DNA of 64,000 nucleotides from Paeniglutamicibacter antarcticus (GCF_900010755.1 NZ_CZJT01000150.1:62001-126000), one strand, 5' to 3'; numbered from the stretch's first letter, positions 24,312 to 33,946 are shown. The notes: generated by a model not told the origin, from the sequence alone. Translations and numbers: made by a program.

Positions 24312-27209
24312 GTGGCTAAGGTCCGCGTACACGAGCTCGCCAAAGAGCTCGGAATCACTTCAAAGGATGCAGTTGCAAAACTGCAGGAAATGGGCGAATT
24401 CGTCCGTTCCGCATCCTCAACCATCGAGGCACCGGTAGTGCGCAAGTTGCGCGCCGCGTTCCCCGACGCTGCCCCGGCAGCACCCAAGGCAGCAGCACCG
24501 GCTCCGGCCGCTGCAGCCCCGGCAGCACCCAAGGCTGCGTCGGCGCCAAAGCCGGCAGGCTCCAAGCCTGCTCCGGCCGCCGCACCGGCAGCACCCGCAG
24601 CCCCGGTAGAGGCAGCCCCGGCTCCGGCCGCTGCAGCCCCGGCCGCACCGGCCGCAACCGCAGCCCCCTCGGCACCGAAGCCGGCAGGCATCAAGCCTGG
24701 CGGACCGCGTCCGGGTAACAACCCGTTCGCATCCCAGCAGGGCATGCGCAGCGAAGGCGAACGCACCGAACGCACCGAGCGTCCAGCCGGTGCACGTCCG
24801 GGTGCCAAGCCGGGTGGACCGCGTCCGGGTAACAACCCGTTCGCATCCCAGCAGGGCATGCGCACCGAGCGTCCCGCCGGCAATGGCGGCCCGCGTCCGG
24901 GCGGACCCCGCCCGCCAGCAGGCAACGGCGGCCCGCGTCCGGCAGGCGCCGGCGCAGGTGGACCGCGTCCGCCAGCCGGTGGACAGCGTCCGGCAGGGCC
25001 CGGCGGTCCCCGCCCGGCAGGTGCCGGTGGCCAGCGTCCGGCTGGTGCCGGTCCGCGCACCCCGGGAGGCGCTCGCGCTACTCCCGGCATGATGCCTAAC
25101 CGCACCGAACGTCCGGCTCCGGCCGGCGGTGCACGTCCAGGTGGCGCAGGCGGCCGTGGCGGCGCAGCCCGTCCGGGCGGCGCACCGGGTGGAGCTCCAG
25201 GAGCAGCACCGGGCGCAGCAGGCGGCGGCGGCGGTTACAAGGGCGGTGGCGGTCCAAACCGCGGTCGCGGTGGAACCCAGGGTGCCTTCGGCAAGGGCGG
25301 CGCAGGCCGCGGCAAGCAGCGCAAGTCGAAGCGTGCCAAGCGCCAGGAACTCGAGCAGATGAGTGCTCCGAGCCTTGGCGGCGTCAGCGTGCCTCGCGGT
25401 AACGGTGCCACCGAGATTCGTCTCCGTCGCGGCTCGTCGATCACCGACTTCGCAGACAAGATCAACGCCAACCCGGCGGCACTGGTTACCGTGCTCTTCC
25501 ACTTGGGCGAAATGGCTACCGCCACGCAGTCCCTGGATGAGGCAACCTTTGACGTCTTGGGCGCCGAGCTCGGCTACGTTGTCACCGTCGTTTCCCCCGA
25601 GGACGAAGAGCGCGAATTGCTCGCCTCGTTCTCGATCGACTTTGACGCCGAGCTTGAGGCCGAAACCGAAGACATGCTTGAAGCGCGTCCGCCGGTGGTT
25701 ACCATCATGGGTCACGTTGACCACGGTAAGACCCGCTTGCTCGATGCGATCCGCAAGTCCAACGTCATCGAGGGCGAAGCCGGCGGCATCACCCAGCACA
25801 TCGGTGCGTACCAGATCCACCACGAACATGAAGGCCTTGATCGTGCGATCACCTTCATTGACACCCCGGGCCACGAGGCGTTCACCGCCATGCGTGCACG
25901 TGGTGCCAAGGTCACCGACATGGCCGTGTTGGTTGTTGCAGCGGACGACGGCGTCATGCCGCAGACCGTTGAAGCACTCAACCACGCCAAGGCTGCCGGT
26001 GTTCCGATCGTTGTGGCAGTGAACAAGGTTGACAAGGAATCTGCCAACCCTGACAAGGTCAAGGGCCAGCTGGCCGAATACGGCCTGGTTCCGGAGGAAT
26101 ACGGTGGCGACACCATGTTCATCCACGTTTCCGCCCTGCAGAAGATGGGTATCGACGAACTGCTCGATGCGATCCTGTTGACCGCCGATGCCGCGTTGGA
26201 CATGCGTGCCAACCCGGACAAGGACGCTCGCGGTATCGCCATCGAAGCGAACCTTGACAAGGGTCGCGGCGCCGTTGCTACGGTATTGGTTCAGTCCGGT
26301 ACCTTGGCAGTTGGCGACACCATCGTTGCAGGTACAGCACACGGCCGTGTGCGTGCAATGTTCGATGAGAACGGCGAGAACCTCGACGTTGCACTGCCGT
26401 CGCGTCCGGTTCAGGTCCTTGGCCTGTCCTCGGTTCCGCGTGCAGGTGACACCTTCTTGGTCACCGATGACGAGCGCACCGCCCGTCAGATCGCCGAGAA
26501 GCGTGAAGCTGCGGACCGCAACGCGGCCCTGGCCAAGCGTCGTAAGCGCATCACCCTGGAAGACTTCGACCAGGCTGTTGCCGATGGCAAGATCGATACC
26601 CTTAACCTCATCCTCAAGGGTGACGTTTCCGGTGCCGTTGAAGCCCTGGAAGATTCGCTGCTCAAGATCGATGTTGGAGAAGGCGTGCAGCTGCGCGTTA
26701 TCCACCGCGGTGTTGGCGCCATCACCCAGAACGACGTCAACCTTGCAACCGTTGACAACGCGATCATCATTGGCTTCAACGTCAAGCCTGCTGAGCGCGT
26801 TGCCGATCTGGCCGATAAAGAAGGCGTCGACATGCGCTTCTACTCGGTCATCTATGGTGCCATCGATGACATCGAACTGGCACTCAAGGGCATGCTTAAG
26901 CCTGAGTACGAGGAAGCCCAGCTGGGCACCGCGGAGGTCCGCGAGGTCTTCCGTTCCTCGAAGTTCGGCAACATCGCCGGCTCGATCGTCCGCTCGGGTA
27001 CCATCCGCCGTAACTCCAAGGCACGCGTCCTGCGCGATGGCAAGGTTATCGGCGAGGGTCTCCAGGTAGATTCGCTCAAGCGATTCAAGGACGACGCCAC
27101 CGAGGTCCGCGAGGGCTTCGAATGTGGTATCGGCCTGGGCTCGTTCAACGACGTCAAGGACGGCGATACGATCGAGACCTACGAGATGCGCGAAAAGCCG
27201 CGCGTTTAG
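24312..27209 (+). CDS. infB: Translation initiation factor IF-2
   Basis: 965-residue GTPase that places fMet-tRNA on the ribosome. Start GTG 24312 gives MAKVRVHELAKELG, with AGGAG before it. Residues 1-55 are the first IF2_N domain; about 60-340 are a very Pro/Ala/Gly/Arg-rich linker, long for the family; about 375-425 form a second IF2_N. The G domain contains GHVDHGKT, DTPGHE and NKVD, followed by domains II, III and IV. The linker contains an exact 49-base duplication. Confidence 0.96.
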   Translation: MAKVRVHELAKELGITSKDAVAKLQEMGEFVRSASSTIEAPVVRKLRAAFPDAAPAAPKAAAPAPAAAAPAAPKAASAPKPAGSKPAPAAAPAAPAAPVEAAPAPAAAAPAAPAATAAPSAPKPAGIKPGGPRPGNNPFASQQGMRSEGERTERTERPAGARPGAKPGGPRPGNNPFASQQGMRTERPAGNGGPRPGGPRPPAGNGGPRPAGAGAGGPRPPAGGQRPAGPGGPRPAGAGGQRPAGAGPRTPGGARATPGMMPNRTERPAPAGGARPGGAGGRGGAARPGGAPGGAPGAAPGAAGGGGGYKGGGGPNRGRGGTQGAFGKGGAGRGKQRKSKRAKRQELEQMSAPSLGGVSVPRGNGATEIRLRRGSSITDFADKINANPAALVTVLFHLGEMATATQSLDEATFDVLGAELGYVVTVVSPEDEERELLASFSIDFDAELEAETEDMLEARPPVVTIMGHVDHGKTRLLDAIRKSNVIEGEAGGITQHIGAYQIHHEHEGLDRAITFIDTPGHEAFTAMRARGAKVTDMAVLVVAADDGVMPQTVEALNHAKAAGVPIVVAVNKVDKESANPDKVKGQLAEYGLVPEEYGGDTMFIHVSALQKMGIDELLDAILLTADAALDMRANPDKDARGIAIEANLDKGRGAVATVLVQSGTLAVGDTIVAGTAHGRVRAMFDENGENLDVALPSRPVQVLGLSSVPRAGDTFLVTDDERTARQIAEKREAADRNAALAKRRKRITLEDFDQAVADGKIDTLNLILKGDVSGAVEALEDSLLKIDVGEGVQLRVIHRGVGAITQNDVNLATVDNAIIIGFNVKPAERVADLADKEGVDMRFYSVIYGAIDDIELALKGMLKPEYEEAQLGTAEVREVFRSSKFGNIAGSIVRSGTIRRNSKARVLRDGKVIGEGLQVDSLKRFKDDATEVREGFECGIGLGSFNDVKDGDTIETYEMREKPRV
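24702..24864 (+). repeat. Exact 49-base direct repeat inside infB linker
   Basis: Bases 24702-24750 and 24816-24864 are identical and encode the peptide GPRPGNNPFASQQGMR twice. The 65 bases between encode a short Glu/Arg/Thr-rich segment. The unit probably varies in number between strains. Confidence 0.9.
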
Positions 27210-27231
27210 TCTTGACCAAACGTGTTTGATT

Positions 27232-27279
27232 GACGGGAGGGCGGCCGCAACCGATTCGGTTGCGGCCGCCCATCCCGTC
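27232..27279 (+). terminator. Hairpin after infB
   Basis: GC-rich stem (GGGCGGCCGCAACC with its complement, 27239-27252 and 27258-27271) extended by GACGGGA/TCCCGTC arms. No long T-run; it may attenuate rather than stop transcription into rbfA. Confidence 0.65.
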
Positions 27280-27329
27280 CAAGCGCATTGACCAGAAGTT
27301 TTCAAGAACCTTGAAAAGAAGGAGCGATC

Positions 27330-27767
27330 ATGGCTGATTCGGCACGTGCCGCAAAACTGGCGCAACGCATCAAGGTGGTTGTGGCCCAGGCCCTGGGCAA
27401 GGTAGTCAAGGATCCCCGCGTGGAGGCCATCACGGTCACCGACGCCCGGGTGACCAACGACCTCCAGCATGCAACCATCTACTACACGGTCTTCGGCGAC
27501 GCCGAAGCAAAGTCGGATGCTGCTGCAGCCTTGGAAAAATCCAAGGGTGTGATTCGCAAGGAGGTCGGCAGGAACCTGACGGTTCGCCTGACGCCGACCG
27601 TTGAATTCATCGCCGACGAAATCCCCGTCAACGCCTCCAACCTCGAAGCACTGCTTCGGGTTGCCAAGGCCAAGGACGCAGAGGTTGCAGCACTGGCAGA
27701 AGGCAAGACCTTCGCCGGTGAAGCAGACCCGTACAAGCGTGACGAAGAAGACGAGGACGACGCCTAG
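27330..27767 (+). CDS. rbfA: 30S ribosome-binding factor A
   Basis: 145-residue KH-like protein needed for late 30S maturation. Family segments: RAAKLAQRIKVVVAQAL at the start, VTDARVTNDLQHATIYY, RKEVGRNLTVRLTPTVEF, and an acidic tail (RDEEDEDDA). ATG 27330 follows AAGGAG. It usually precedes truB, but here a 5-kb block intervenes. Confidence 0.94.
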   Translation: MADSARAAKLAQRIKVVVAQALGKVVKDPRVEAITVTDARVTNDLQHATIYYTVFGDAEAKSDAAAALEKSKGVIRKEVGRNLTVRLTPTVEFIADEIPVNASNLEALLRVAKAKDAEVAALAEGKTFAGEADPYKRDEEDEDDA

Positions 27768-27809
27768 GCGTTGAACGCTCGATCCCCGACGGATAAATAC
27801 CCTGAGGGA

Positions 27810-27868
27810 AAGGAATCCCCCCTGAAACAGGACGGCCAACCGGCCAACTGTTTCAGGGGGGATTCCTT
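27810..27868. terminator. Bidirectional terminator between rbfA and fmdA
   Basis: Perfect 21-base-pair stem (27810-27830 with 27848-27868), a small inner GGCC/GGCC pairing in the loop, and GTTTTG following. It separates the converging rbfA and formamidase genes. Confidence 0.85.
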
Positions 27869-27902
27869 GTTTTGCTTGACGATGGCCGGCGGTGGCCGGT
27901 TT

Positions 27903-29159
27903 CTACTTGTTCGCCGCCCTCGGTGCACCCATGCCCGGGTTGATCTGGTGCGGGCCCGATGCGGAGGGACGCACATCAAAATCGAACATGGCCGTGGGCA
28001 GGTACACGGTCGAGCACGAGTTCGGGATGTCAACGACTCCCGAAAGCCTGCCCTCGATCGGTGCGGCGCCGAGCAGCAGGTAGGCCTGTTCGGGGGAGTA
28101 CCCGAACTTGGCCAGGTAGTCGATGGCGTGCAGGCAGGCCCGCTGGTAAGACAAATGAGAATCAAGGTAGCGCTGCTCCCCATCGAGGGTCACCGAGGTG
28201 CCGGAGAAGGCAATCCACTCGCTAAACTGCGGATCCACCCGGCCTGGCATGAAGATCGCGTTTTCCGAGACCCCATAGGTGTCCATGCCTCCTTTGATGA
28301 TGTCCACGCGAAGGTCAATGAACCCACCCATTTCGATGGCGCCACAGAAGGTGATCTCGCCATCGCCCTGGGAGAAATGCAGGTCACCAACCGAGAGATT
28401 GGCGCCATCGACAAAGACCGGGTAGAAAATGCGTGAACCCTTGGAGAGATTCTTGATGTCCTGGTTGCCGCCGTTTTCCCTAGGCGGTGCGGTGCGTGCC
28501 GCTTCTCCACCCACGCGCGCCCACTGGTCGCGCGGCAGTCCGCCGAGTACCGCGTGCTCGGCTTCCGGCGGCAGTGCCAAGGGCGGAATCCGATGCGGAT
28601 CGGTGGCGATCAAATCGCCCTCGCGTTTGTTCCAAGTGGCCAGAAGCGCCGCGGATGGTGCCGTGCCCATCAGTCCAGGGTGGATGAGACCCTCGAATCG
28701 TACCTCCGGCACGTGGCGGGACGTGGCGACCTGTCCGGTGAAGTCCCAGATGGCCTTGTATGCGTCGGGGAACTGTTCCGTGAGGAAGCCGCCACCGTTG
28801 TTCCTGGAGAAAATGCCGGTGTAGCCCCAGCCCTGGCCAGCCAACGGACCGGAGTCCTCCTGCGGGATTGGGCCCACGTCAAGGATGTCAACGATCAACA
28901 GGTCACCTGGTTTGGCTCCTTCGACATGGAAGGGGCCGGAGAGTTTGTGGACGGTGAGCAGTGGGGCATCGAGGATGTCTTGGGCCGAATCGTCATTGAC
29001 GATCGCGCCGTCAAACCATTCCCGGCAATCAACCCGGAAGGAATCCCCGGGTTTGACCACCGCCACCGGGGGGATTTCGGGGTGCCATCGGTTGTGTCCG
29101 AGTTTCTCCTGATCCTCGAACTTCTTGTTTGAATCGAGCGGGAACAGTACTTCAGGCAT
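27903..29159 (-). CDS. fmdA: Formamidase, acetamidase/formamidase family
   Basis: 418-residue hydrolase converting formamide (or short amides) to ammonia and the acid. The family body is recognisable: DCREWFDGAIVNDDSA, HKLSGPFHVEGAKPGDLL, NGGGFLTEQFPDAYKAIWDF, HPGLMGTAPS, and GDLHFSQGDGEITFCGAIEMGG. AGGAG lies before ATG 29159. It is the last gene of amiS-fmdB-fmdA, which points to amide nitrogen use. Length and sequence fit FmdA-type formamidase more than acetamidase. Confidence 0.9.
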   Translation of the reverse strand: MPEVLFPLDSNKKFEDQEKLGHNRWHPEIPPVAVVKPGDSFRVDCREWFDGAIVNDDSAQDILDAPLLTVHKLSGPFHVEGAKPGDLLIVDILDVGPIPQEDSGPLAGQGWGYTGIFSRNNGGGFLTEQFPDAYKAIWDFTGQVATSRHVPEVRFEGLIHPGLMGTAPSAALLATWNKREGDLIATDPHRIPPLALPPEAEHAVLGGLPRDQWARVGGEAARTAPPRENGGNQDIKNLSKGSRIFYPVFVDGANLSVGDLHFSQGDGEITFCGAIEMGGFIDLRVDIIKGGMDTYGVSENAIFMPGRVDPQFSEWIAFSGTSVTLDGEQRYLDSHLSYQRACLHAIDYLAKFGYSPEQAYLLLGAAPIEGRLSGVVDIPNSCSTVYLPTAMFDFDVRPSASGPHQINPGMGAPRAANK

Positions 29160-29212
29160 AGCGTGTCTCCTCGCGAACTATTCTTCGGGTCTCTTCTTTT
29201 CTTCGCGGCGTT

Positions 29213-29503
29213 TTAGGGCCGTGGAAGTTTTTGGTGCAGCGGGTTGTAGGTGTACCCGGTGGCCGAGCTCCTACCGCTGCCGGGCAAACGGTTCGATACC
29301 ACCTCGGGTTCGTGTGCGCTGCGCTTTGTTGCATCAATGAGTTTGAACTCGGACGATCCTGCCAAGGAAAGCTTGGGTGCGCTGATGCGGCGCCGTGCTT
29401 CCTGACCACAGCTGGGGCAGGCCAGTTCCCGGGGCGCCTGGCTCATGGTGAAGGAGGCCTCGAATGAGGTTCCTTCCGGGCAACGGAATTCATATAGGGG
29501 CAT
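29213..29503 (-). CDS. fmdB: FmdB-family zinc-ribbon protein
   Basis: 96 residues. N-terminal FmdB motif MPLYEFRCPEG and a CPSCG pair, but the first zinc-ribbon half has only one cysteine (C8), so a full four-Cys site is not evident. FmdB is a proposed regulator found beside formamidase genes. GGAGG precedes the ATG. 53 bases separate it from fmdA. Confidence 0.85.
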   Translation of the reverse strand: MPLYEFRCPEGTSFEASFTMSQAPRELACPSCGQEARRRISAPKLSLAGSSEFKLIDATKRSAHEPEVVSNRLPGSGRSSATGYTYNPLHQKLPRP

Positions 29504-29577
29504 GACGGGCCTCCAAGGTGCGTGAGTGTGGCTGACGGGACTGGAAAAGCTAGCGGAGATGCGGTGCTAGAGGGGTT

Positions 29578-30201
29578 TTAAACCTGTTGTGAAACGGGTT
29601 CGGGCTGCGTCGATGCCGCCCGGCGGCCCATGGCAAAGGCGAAAATCAGGGCAACTAGTCCGGCCGCGGCCATGATCAGCGCGTTGGGGACCGTGGACTC
29701 GAAGGCGCCGGTCAGGAGCAGGATGGCGGGGATGGTCGCCGAAATATGGGCAACCGTGAGAGTGAACCAACCCGTGGTGATGGTCAGCGAATCCATGTGG
29801 AGGGCCAACATCAGGAAGAAGAGGAACCAGAGGACCGCCCACAGGAACCACATCACAGCGGAGACGGGATCATTGAAGTGAAGGGCGAGCACGAGACCGT
29901 AGACCACGGCAACCACGGCAACGAAGAGCGAGAACCAGCCCAGCCCATCACCTGGCAGCGAGTAGAGTGCATCGATGCCAACGTAGAGGTAGGTGAAGGC
30001 GAATAGGTAGAGCCCGGAGGCTCCGAAAATGACCGAGGGGTCCTCGTTGGACTGGGCGATGATAATGGTGGGGAATACCATCTGCATGGTTCCCACGAAA
30101 AGATTCATGAGGGCCGCGGATTTTCCTGGAATCCTTCCAAGGAGCATTAGCCCATTAATGAAGAGCACAGCACCGACGTATAGCAAGCCAACATTACTCA
30201 A
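29578..30201 (-). CDS. amiS: AmiS/UreI-family amide or urea channel
   Basis: About 207 residues with six hydrophobic segments. N-terminal motif NVGLLYVGAVLFINGLMLLG is typical of AmiS/UreI. I prefer the TTG at 30201 (MSNVGLLYVG) because AAGGA lies 7-11 bases before it; a TTG at 30216 would add five residues. It is the first gene of the amide operon and presumably lets formamide or short amides enter. Confidence 0.9.
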   Translation of the reverse strand: MSNVGLLYVGAVLFINGLMLLGRIPGKSAALMNLFVGTMQMVFPTIIIAQSNEDPSVIFGASGLYLFAFTYLYVGIDALYSLPGDGLGWFSLFVAVVAVVYGLVLALHFNDPVSAVMWFLWAVLWFLFFLMLALHMDSLTITTGWFTLTVAHISATIPAILLLTGAFESTVPNALIMAAAGLVALIFAFAMGRRAASTQPEPVSQQV

Positions 30202-30216
30202 GGGAACATCCTTCAA

Positions 30217-30726
30217 ATCGCGGAAATTGGATTGAGAGGGTGGAACGTTGGCATGCTACAAAACCTAGCTTTGCCGGGTATTTCTCGAGCTGCCCCCAAT
30301 CTAGGTGTAGTTCTCCGGGCGAGTCAATAGATTATTTGCCGTGCGTCAATACTTCGCGGCAAGGACGGGGTTTGATCAGTGGCGGAAGGCGGGCTGCGTC
30401 GCATGGCCGGGACGCATTTCCATGGACAAAGCTCGGGCCTCTATCGCTACCGGATTGCTGCGGTAGTTGCGGATCAGGCAACCCAACAGATTGATGGCCT
30501 GTCATGGATCGGTGAAGTGAGAAAGAGACGGCAGCGCCGGCATCACGATGCCGGATCCTGTTCGACGGGCCTCATCACGGTCCGCGCGTGGAGCTCGTCG
30601 CAGGCAATCACCTGCCTTCGGACAAGCAAGTGCTTGCGGTACCGCCGGAAGGTAATATTTCTGCCGGCGGAGTGGACCGACGCCAACGCGACCAGACAAC
30701 TTAAAGTGACATTCGGTTTCACGTGA
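30217..30726. other. Gene-poor stretch upstream of amide operon
   Basis: About 500 bases. Open frames on both strands lack recognisable product, start signals or conserved motifs. The part next to amiS should hold its promoter. I see no other structure here. Confidence 0.35.
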
Positions 30727-30772
30727 CAGAAGGCCTGCACCGGATCACTGTTGATCCCGTGCAGGCCTTCTG
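30727..30772. terminator. Hairpin downstream of ScyD/ScyE-like gene
   Basis: A 21-base inverted repeat with one mismatch (30727-30747 with 30752-30772) and a 4-base loop. It lies about 180 bases past the end of the leftward gene ending at 30954. Confidence 0.65.
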
Positions 30773-30953
30773 CGCGCCGCCTGAGTTGCCAATCAATGGT
30801 TGCCAATCAAAGGATTGGCCAACCGATACCCCAGTTCCCTGTGTCCTTCGTTCCCCTGACGAAAGCACCTTCAAAGGTTCCCCGAACCAGGTGTTCCCCG
30901 TGGACGGCGGTGTCCCACTTTTCACCGAAGGAACCGGGGTGATCGGGTGCCTG

Positions 30954-32057
30954 CTACCGGATACGCGCTGTCACCACGTTGCCGGTCATCGGCGGCTCGG
31001 CCAAGGCATTGGTGGTTGCAGCCAACATGTTTCCGCTGATTTCAACATCGGCTGCTGTCATTGCCGGCAATACTGTCACGGCCTTGCCCCTGACGATCTT
31101 GGAGATCCCGGCGCCCATCAATTGCGACAAGTACACGTTGCCCTTGCGGTCAACCGCAATGCCGGTCGGGGCGCTGAGACCCTGGGCCAGCAATTCGGTC
31201 CGGTGTGACTTGAGGTTCACCCGGTAGGCCTTGCCCATGGACAACGATTCTCCTGGTGCCCCCGGCAGCACGGTGTAGTACAGCCAGGAACCCTTAACCT
31301 CGATGTCGGTGGGAACCGGCTGCGCGTAGTAGTTCAGACCCAACATGCAATCCGGGACAACCATGCCCATTTGGGCAACGGCGGCCTGGACTGCCTTGGT
31401 GATCTTGATGCGTTCGGCCGGCAATGCCTTGACCAGCTTCACCTTGCCGTGGTCCGAGACCTTGACGATCATGTTGGCGCCGGCATCGCCCACGTACAGC
31501 CCGTCACGGCCCGGTGCGGTGGAATACGGGTGCGAATAAAGCTCGCCCATTGACTGCATGTAAGGAGCCTTGGCCAAGCACTTCTTGCTCACATAGCGCA
31601 CGCCGTAGACGGTCTTTCCGTCAGGGTTGTACTTCTTCTCGAAATTCAACAGGTCGGTGACCGTGCGGTGTTTGCCCCAGCGGTCGATGGTCTTCAGTTC
31701 GGCGGGTCCCGCCACACCTTCAGCGGGGGAGCTGTTCTGGAAGTAGTACGTGGTTCCGTTCGCGTGGGAAACACCTGCAATTTCCGTGCCGGTTGCGCGT
31801 ACCAACACACGCTTGACGCCGGTCTTGGAGATTGAGGTGAGCTGTCCGGCGAAGGACTCGGCTACCAGCAGGCTGCCGTGCGGTCCAAAGGCGACCTTCA
31901 GCGGTGAAATCAGTCCGTCGGTCAACGTGGTGATGTTGCCCAGCGGCGGTTTTGGTTGGGGATGGTGGTTGTTGCTGTGTGCTTGGGCAGGGGTGACGCT
32001 AAGCGTCACGGTCAGGGCCGAAGCCGCTGCCAAGGCAGTGATCGAGCGTAACTTCAT
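30954..32057 (-). CDS. Secreted ScyD/ScyE-like propeller protein
   Basis: 367-residue exported protein. The signal peptide MKLRSITALAAASALTVTLS ends in TPAQA. The mature part is a repetitive beta-propeller of the NHL/ScyD-ScyE type: VAFGPHGSLLVAESFAGQL, RDGLYVGDAGANMIVKV, APTGIAVDRKGNVYLSQLMG. ATG 32057 is preferred because it begins the signal peptide; the open frame extends 41 codons upstream without sense. ScyD/E-like proteins are widespread in Actinobacteria with unknown role; the cyanobacterial name does not imply scytonemin synthesis. Confidence 0.82.
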   Translation of the reverse strand: MKLRSITALAAASALTVTLSVTPAQAHSNNHHPQPKPPLGNITTLTDGLISPLKVAFGPHGSLLVAESFAGQLTSISKTGVKRVLVRATGTEIAGVSHANGTTYYFQNSSPAEGVAGPAELKTIDRWGKHRTVTDLLNFEKKYNPDGKTVYGVRYVSKKCLAKAPYMQSMGELYSHPYSTAPGRDGLYVGDAGANMIVKVSDHGKVKLVKALPAERIKITKAVQAAVAQMGMVVPDCMLGLNYYAQPVPTDIEVKGSWLYYTVLPGAPGESLSMGKAYRVNLKSHRTELLAQGLSAPTGIAVDRKGNVYLSQLMGAGISKIVRGKAVTVLPAMTAADVEISGNMLAATTNALAEPPMTGNVVTARIR

Positions 32058-32449
32058 GAGGAAACCTTGCCAATTAATTGGCGGTGCGCCCCGCACATGG
32101 GGGAGCCCCGGTGATTTTAGGGTTTTCGCTGCACCACGGGGGCTCATGCTGCGTCGGTTGAATACCGGAGCCAGCAACAAGGGTTCTTGGTGATAAATGG
32201 GCGCCTATGGCGGATGCGAGTGGATACCGTAGCAACGGCGTACAGGTTGATCCCCCAGCTCTGTTTCACCCTGACAACGATTCGGCCTAAGCCGAACAGT
32301 GTGAACCTTATGGCTGTATTCACTGGAAGTCAATGGTAGAAAATCCTTAATTTTTCAGGTGCTGCGGCAATCATTTTGGGGAAATCCATGCCAGACAATG
32401 TTTACGTCGCGAGCGGTGCCCGACGGTGCCTTCATGCAAGGATGGTTTC
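32058..32449. other. Divergent intergenic region, no gene seen
   Basis: About 390 bases between the leftward secreted-protein gene and the rightward OsmC gene. It should carry both promoters. No convincing hairpin or repeat seen. Confidence 0.4.
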
Positions 32450-32875
32450 ATGAGCGAAAACAGCAAAGAACAACGCCAGATAAGCCTCGAACGTGTGTCC
32501 TCCGGACGCTACCGCGCAACGAACCAGGCGGGGGACTCCATCGAATTCGGACGGGGCGAGGGGCTGCTGACCCCGGTGGAGCTCCTGCTGGCGGCCATTG
32601 CCGGTTGCTCCTCGATTGACGTGGACGCGGCCACCACGCGTCGCACCGAGCCGGAGCGCTTCACCGTCACGGCGCAGGGCGACAAAATCACCGAAGACGG
32701 TGCAAGCAGGGTCGATGATATCCGCATGTCCTTTGACCTTGCGTTCCCGGACACCGAGGAAGGCCGCAAGGCCGCCGGCATGGTTGAGCGAATCGTGAAG
32801 CTTTCCCATGACAAGTACTGCACTGTCTCACGCACCGTTGAATTGGGTGCCTCGGTCACCAGTACCGTCCTGTAG
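32450..32875 (+). CDS. OsmC-family protein
   Basis: 141 residues with the OsmC fold and the two conserved redox cysteines: C53 in LLAAIAGCSS and C124 in HDKYCTVS. These residues reduce organic or fatty-acid hydroperoxides in characterised members. I use ATG 32450, preceded by AAGGATGG. It differs from the Ohr-type protein at 42015, which has its own regulator. Physiological substrate unknown. Confidence 0.85.
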   Translation: MSENSKEQRQISLERVSSGRYRATNQAGDSIEFGRGEGLLTPVELLLAAIAGCSSIDVDAATTRRTEPERFTVTAQGDKITEDGASRVDDIRMSFDLAFPDTEEGRKAAGMVERIVKLSHDKYCTVSRTVELGASVTSTVL

Positions 32876-33034
32876 AGCGTTTGCTGGCCAGCGACTTGAA
32901 CGCTGGCCCGGCGCCATGGCACCGGGCCAGCGGATGACCGAATGCCGAGACGTTGGCCACCAATGCTTGGGCTGAGTTGATGTGGGGAGGAGTTGAGGAA
33001 AAAGTCCCCAGGGAACCGGCCTATACTTGAGGGC

Positions 33035-33946
33035 GTGAAAACAGCCCAGCAGAACCCCACGGAACCCATCGGCTCAGGCCTGGTCATCATCGACAAACCG
33101 CAGGGTTGGACGAGCCATGACGTGGTCGGGCGCACCCGCCGCCTGGCCGGAACCCGCAAGGTCGGCCATGCCGGTACCTTGGACCCCATGGCAACCGGTG
33201 TGCTGGTGCTGGGCATCAACAAGGCAACGCGCCTGCTGACGTACATCGTGGGCGCCAACAAGACCTACACGGCCACCATCCGCCTGGGCGAATCAACGAT
33301 CACCGATGACGCCGAGGGTGAGATCGTGCAGAAGCGCATTGCCGCCGCACTCACCGAGGAACAAGTCCATGAGGCCGTTGCCAAACTGCGCGGTCCCATC
33401 GAGCAGGTCCCGTCCTCGGTGAGCGCCATCAAGGTCAACGGCGAACGCGCTTACGCACGCGTGCGTGCCGGCGAAGACGTGAAACTTGCCGCCCGACCGG
33501 TGACGATCCACAAGTTTGAAATCCACGAGATCCGCCGCGAACGCGCCGGCAAGGTGCTGGACCTCGACGTGACCGTCGAATGCTCCTCCGGCACCTACAT
33601 CCGTGCGCTGGCCCGCGACCTCGGCGAAGACCTCAACGTGGGCGGACACCTGACCGCGCTGCGGCGCACCGAGGTTGGCCCCTACACCCTTGACCGCGCC
33701 CGCACCCTAGAGCAGCTGGCCGAAAACTTTGAGTACCTGCCGTTGGAAGATGCGGCTGATGCGCTGTTCACCCGTCGCGATCTCACCGAGCAGGAACGCG
33801 CCGAACTGTCCTACGGACGCCGGATCAGCAGCAATGAGACTAACGAAGTCACCGCGGCGTTCGCGCCCGACGGGACGCTGGTTGCCTTGCTGAAAAACAA
33901 GGGCGAGGAAGCCAAACCGGAACTGGTTTTCGCCACCGCGTCCTAA
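33035..33946 (+). CDS. truB: tRNA pseudouridine(55) synthase
   Basis: 303 residues. Makes pseudouridine at position 55 of tRNAs. Catalytic Asp is D50 in GHAGTLDPMATG; KTYTATIRLG and SSGTYIRALARDLG are further family motifs. GTG 33035 has no Shine-Dalgarno, but TATACT at 33022-33027 lies 7 bases upstream, so the message may be leaderless. An upstream GTG (32993) would add 14 residues. Confidence 0.94.
   Translation: MKTAQQNPTEPIGSGLVIIDKPQGWTSHDVVGRTRRLAGTRKVGHAGTLDPMATGVLVLGINKATRLLTYIVGANKTYTATIRLGESTITDDAEGEIVQKRIAAALTEEQVHEAVAKLRGPIEQVPSSVSAIKVNGERAYARVRAGEDVKLAARPVTIHKFEIHEIRRERAGKVLDLDVTVECSSGTYIRALARDLGEDLNVGGHLTALRRTEVGPYTLDRARTLEQLAENFEYLPLEDAADALFTRRDLTEQERAELSYGRRISSNETNEVTAAFAPDGTLVALLKNKGEEAKPELVFATAS

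Noticed and set aside
24417..27839. A 1140-codon open frame antisense to infB and rbfA
   Set aside because: It mirrors the low-complexity infB linker, has no family motifs and no ribosome-binding site; infB on the other strand is certain.
30379..30726. A 115-codon frame upstream of the amide operon
   Set aside because: No family similarity, no ribosome-binding site, and overlapping frames on the other strand of equal quality.
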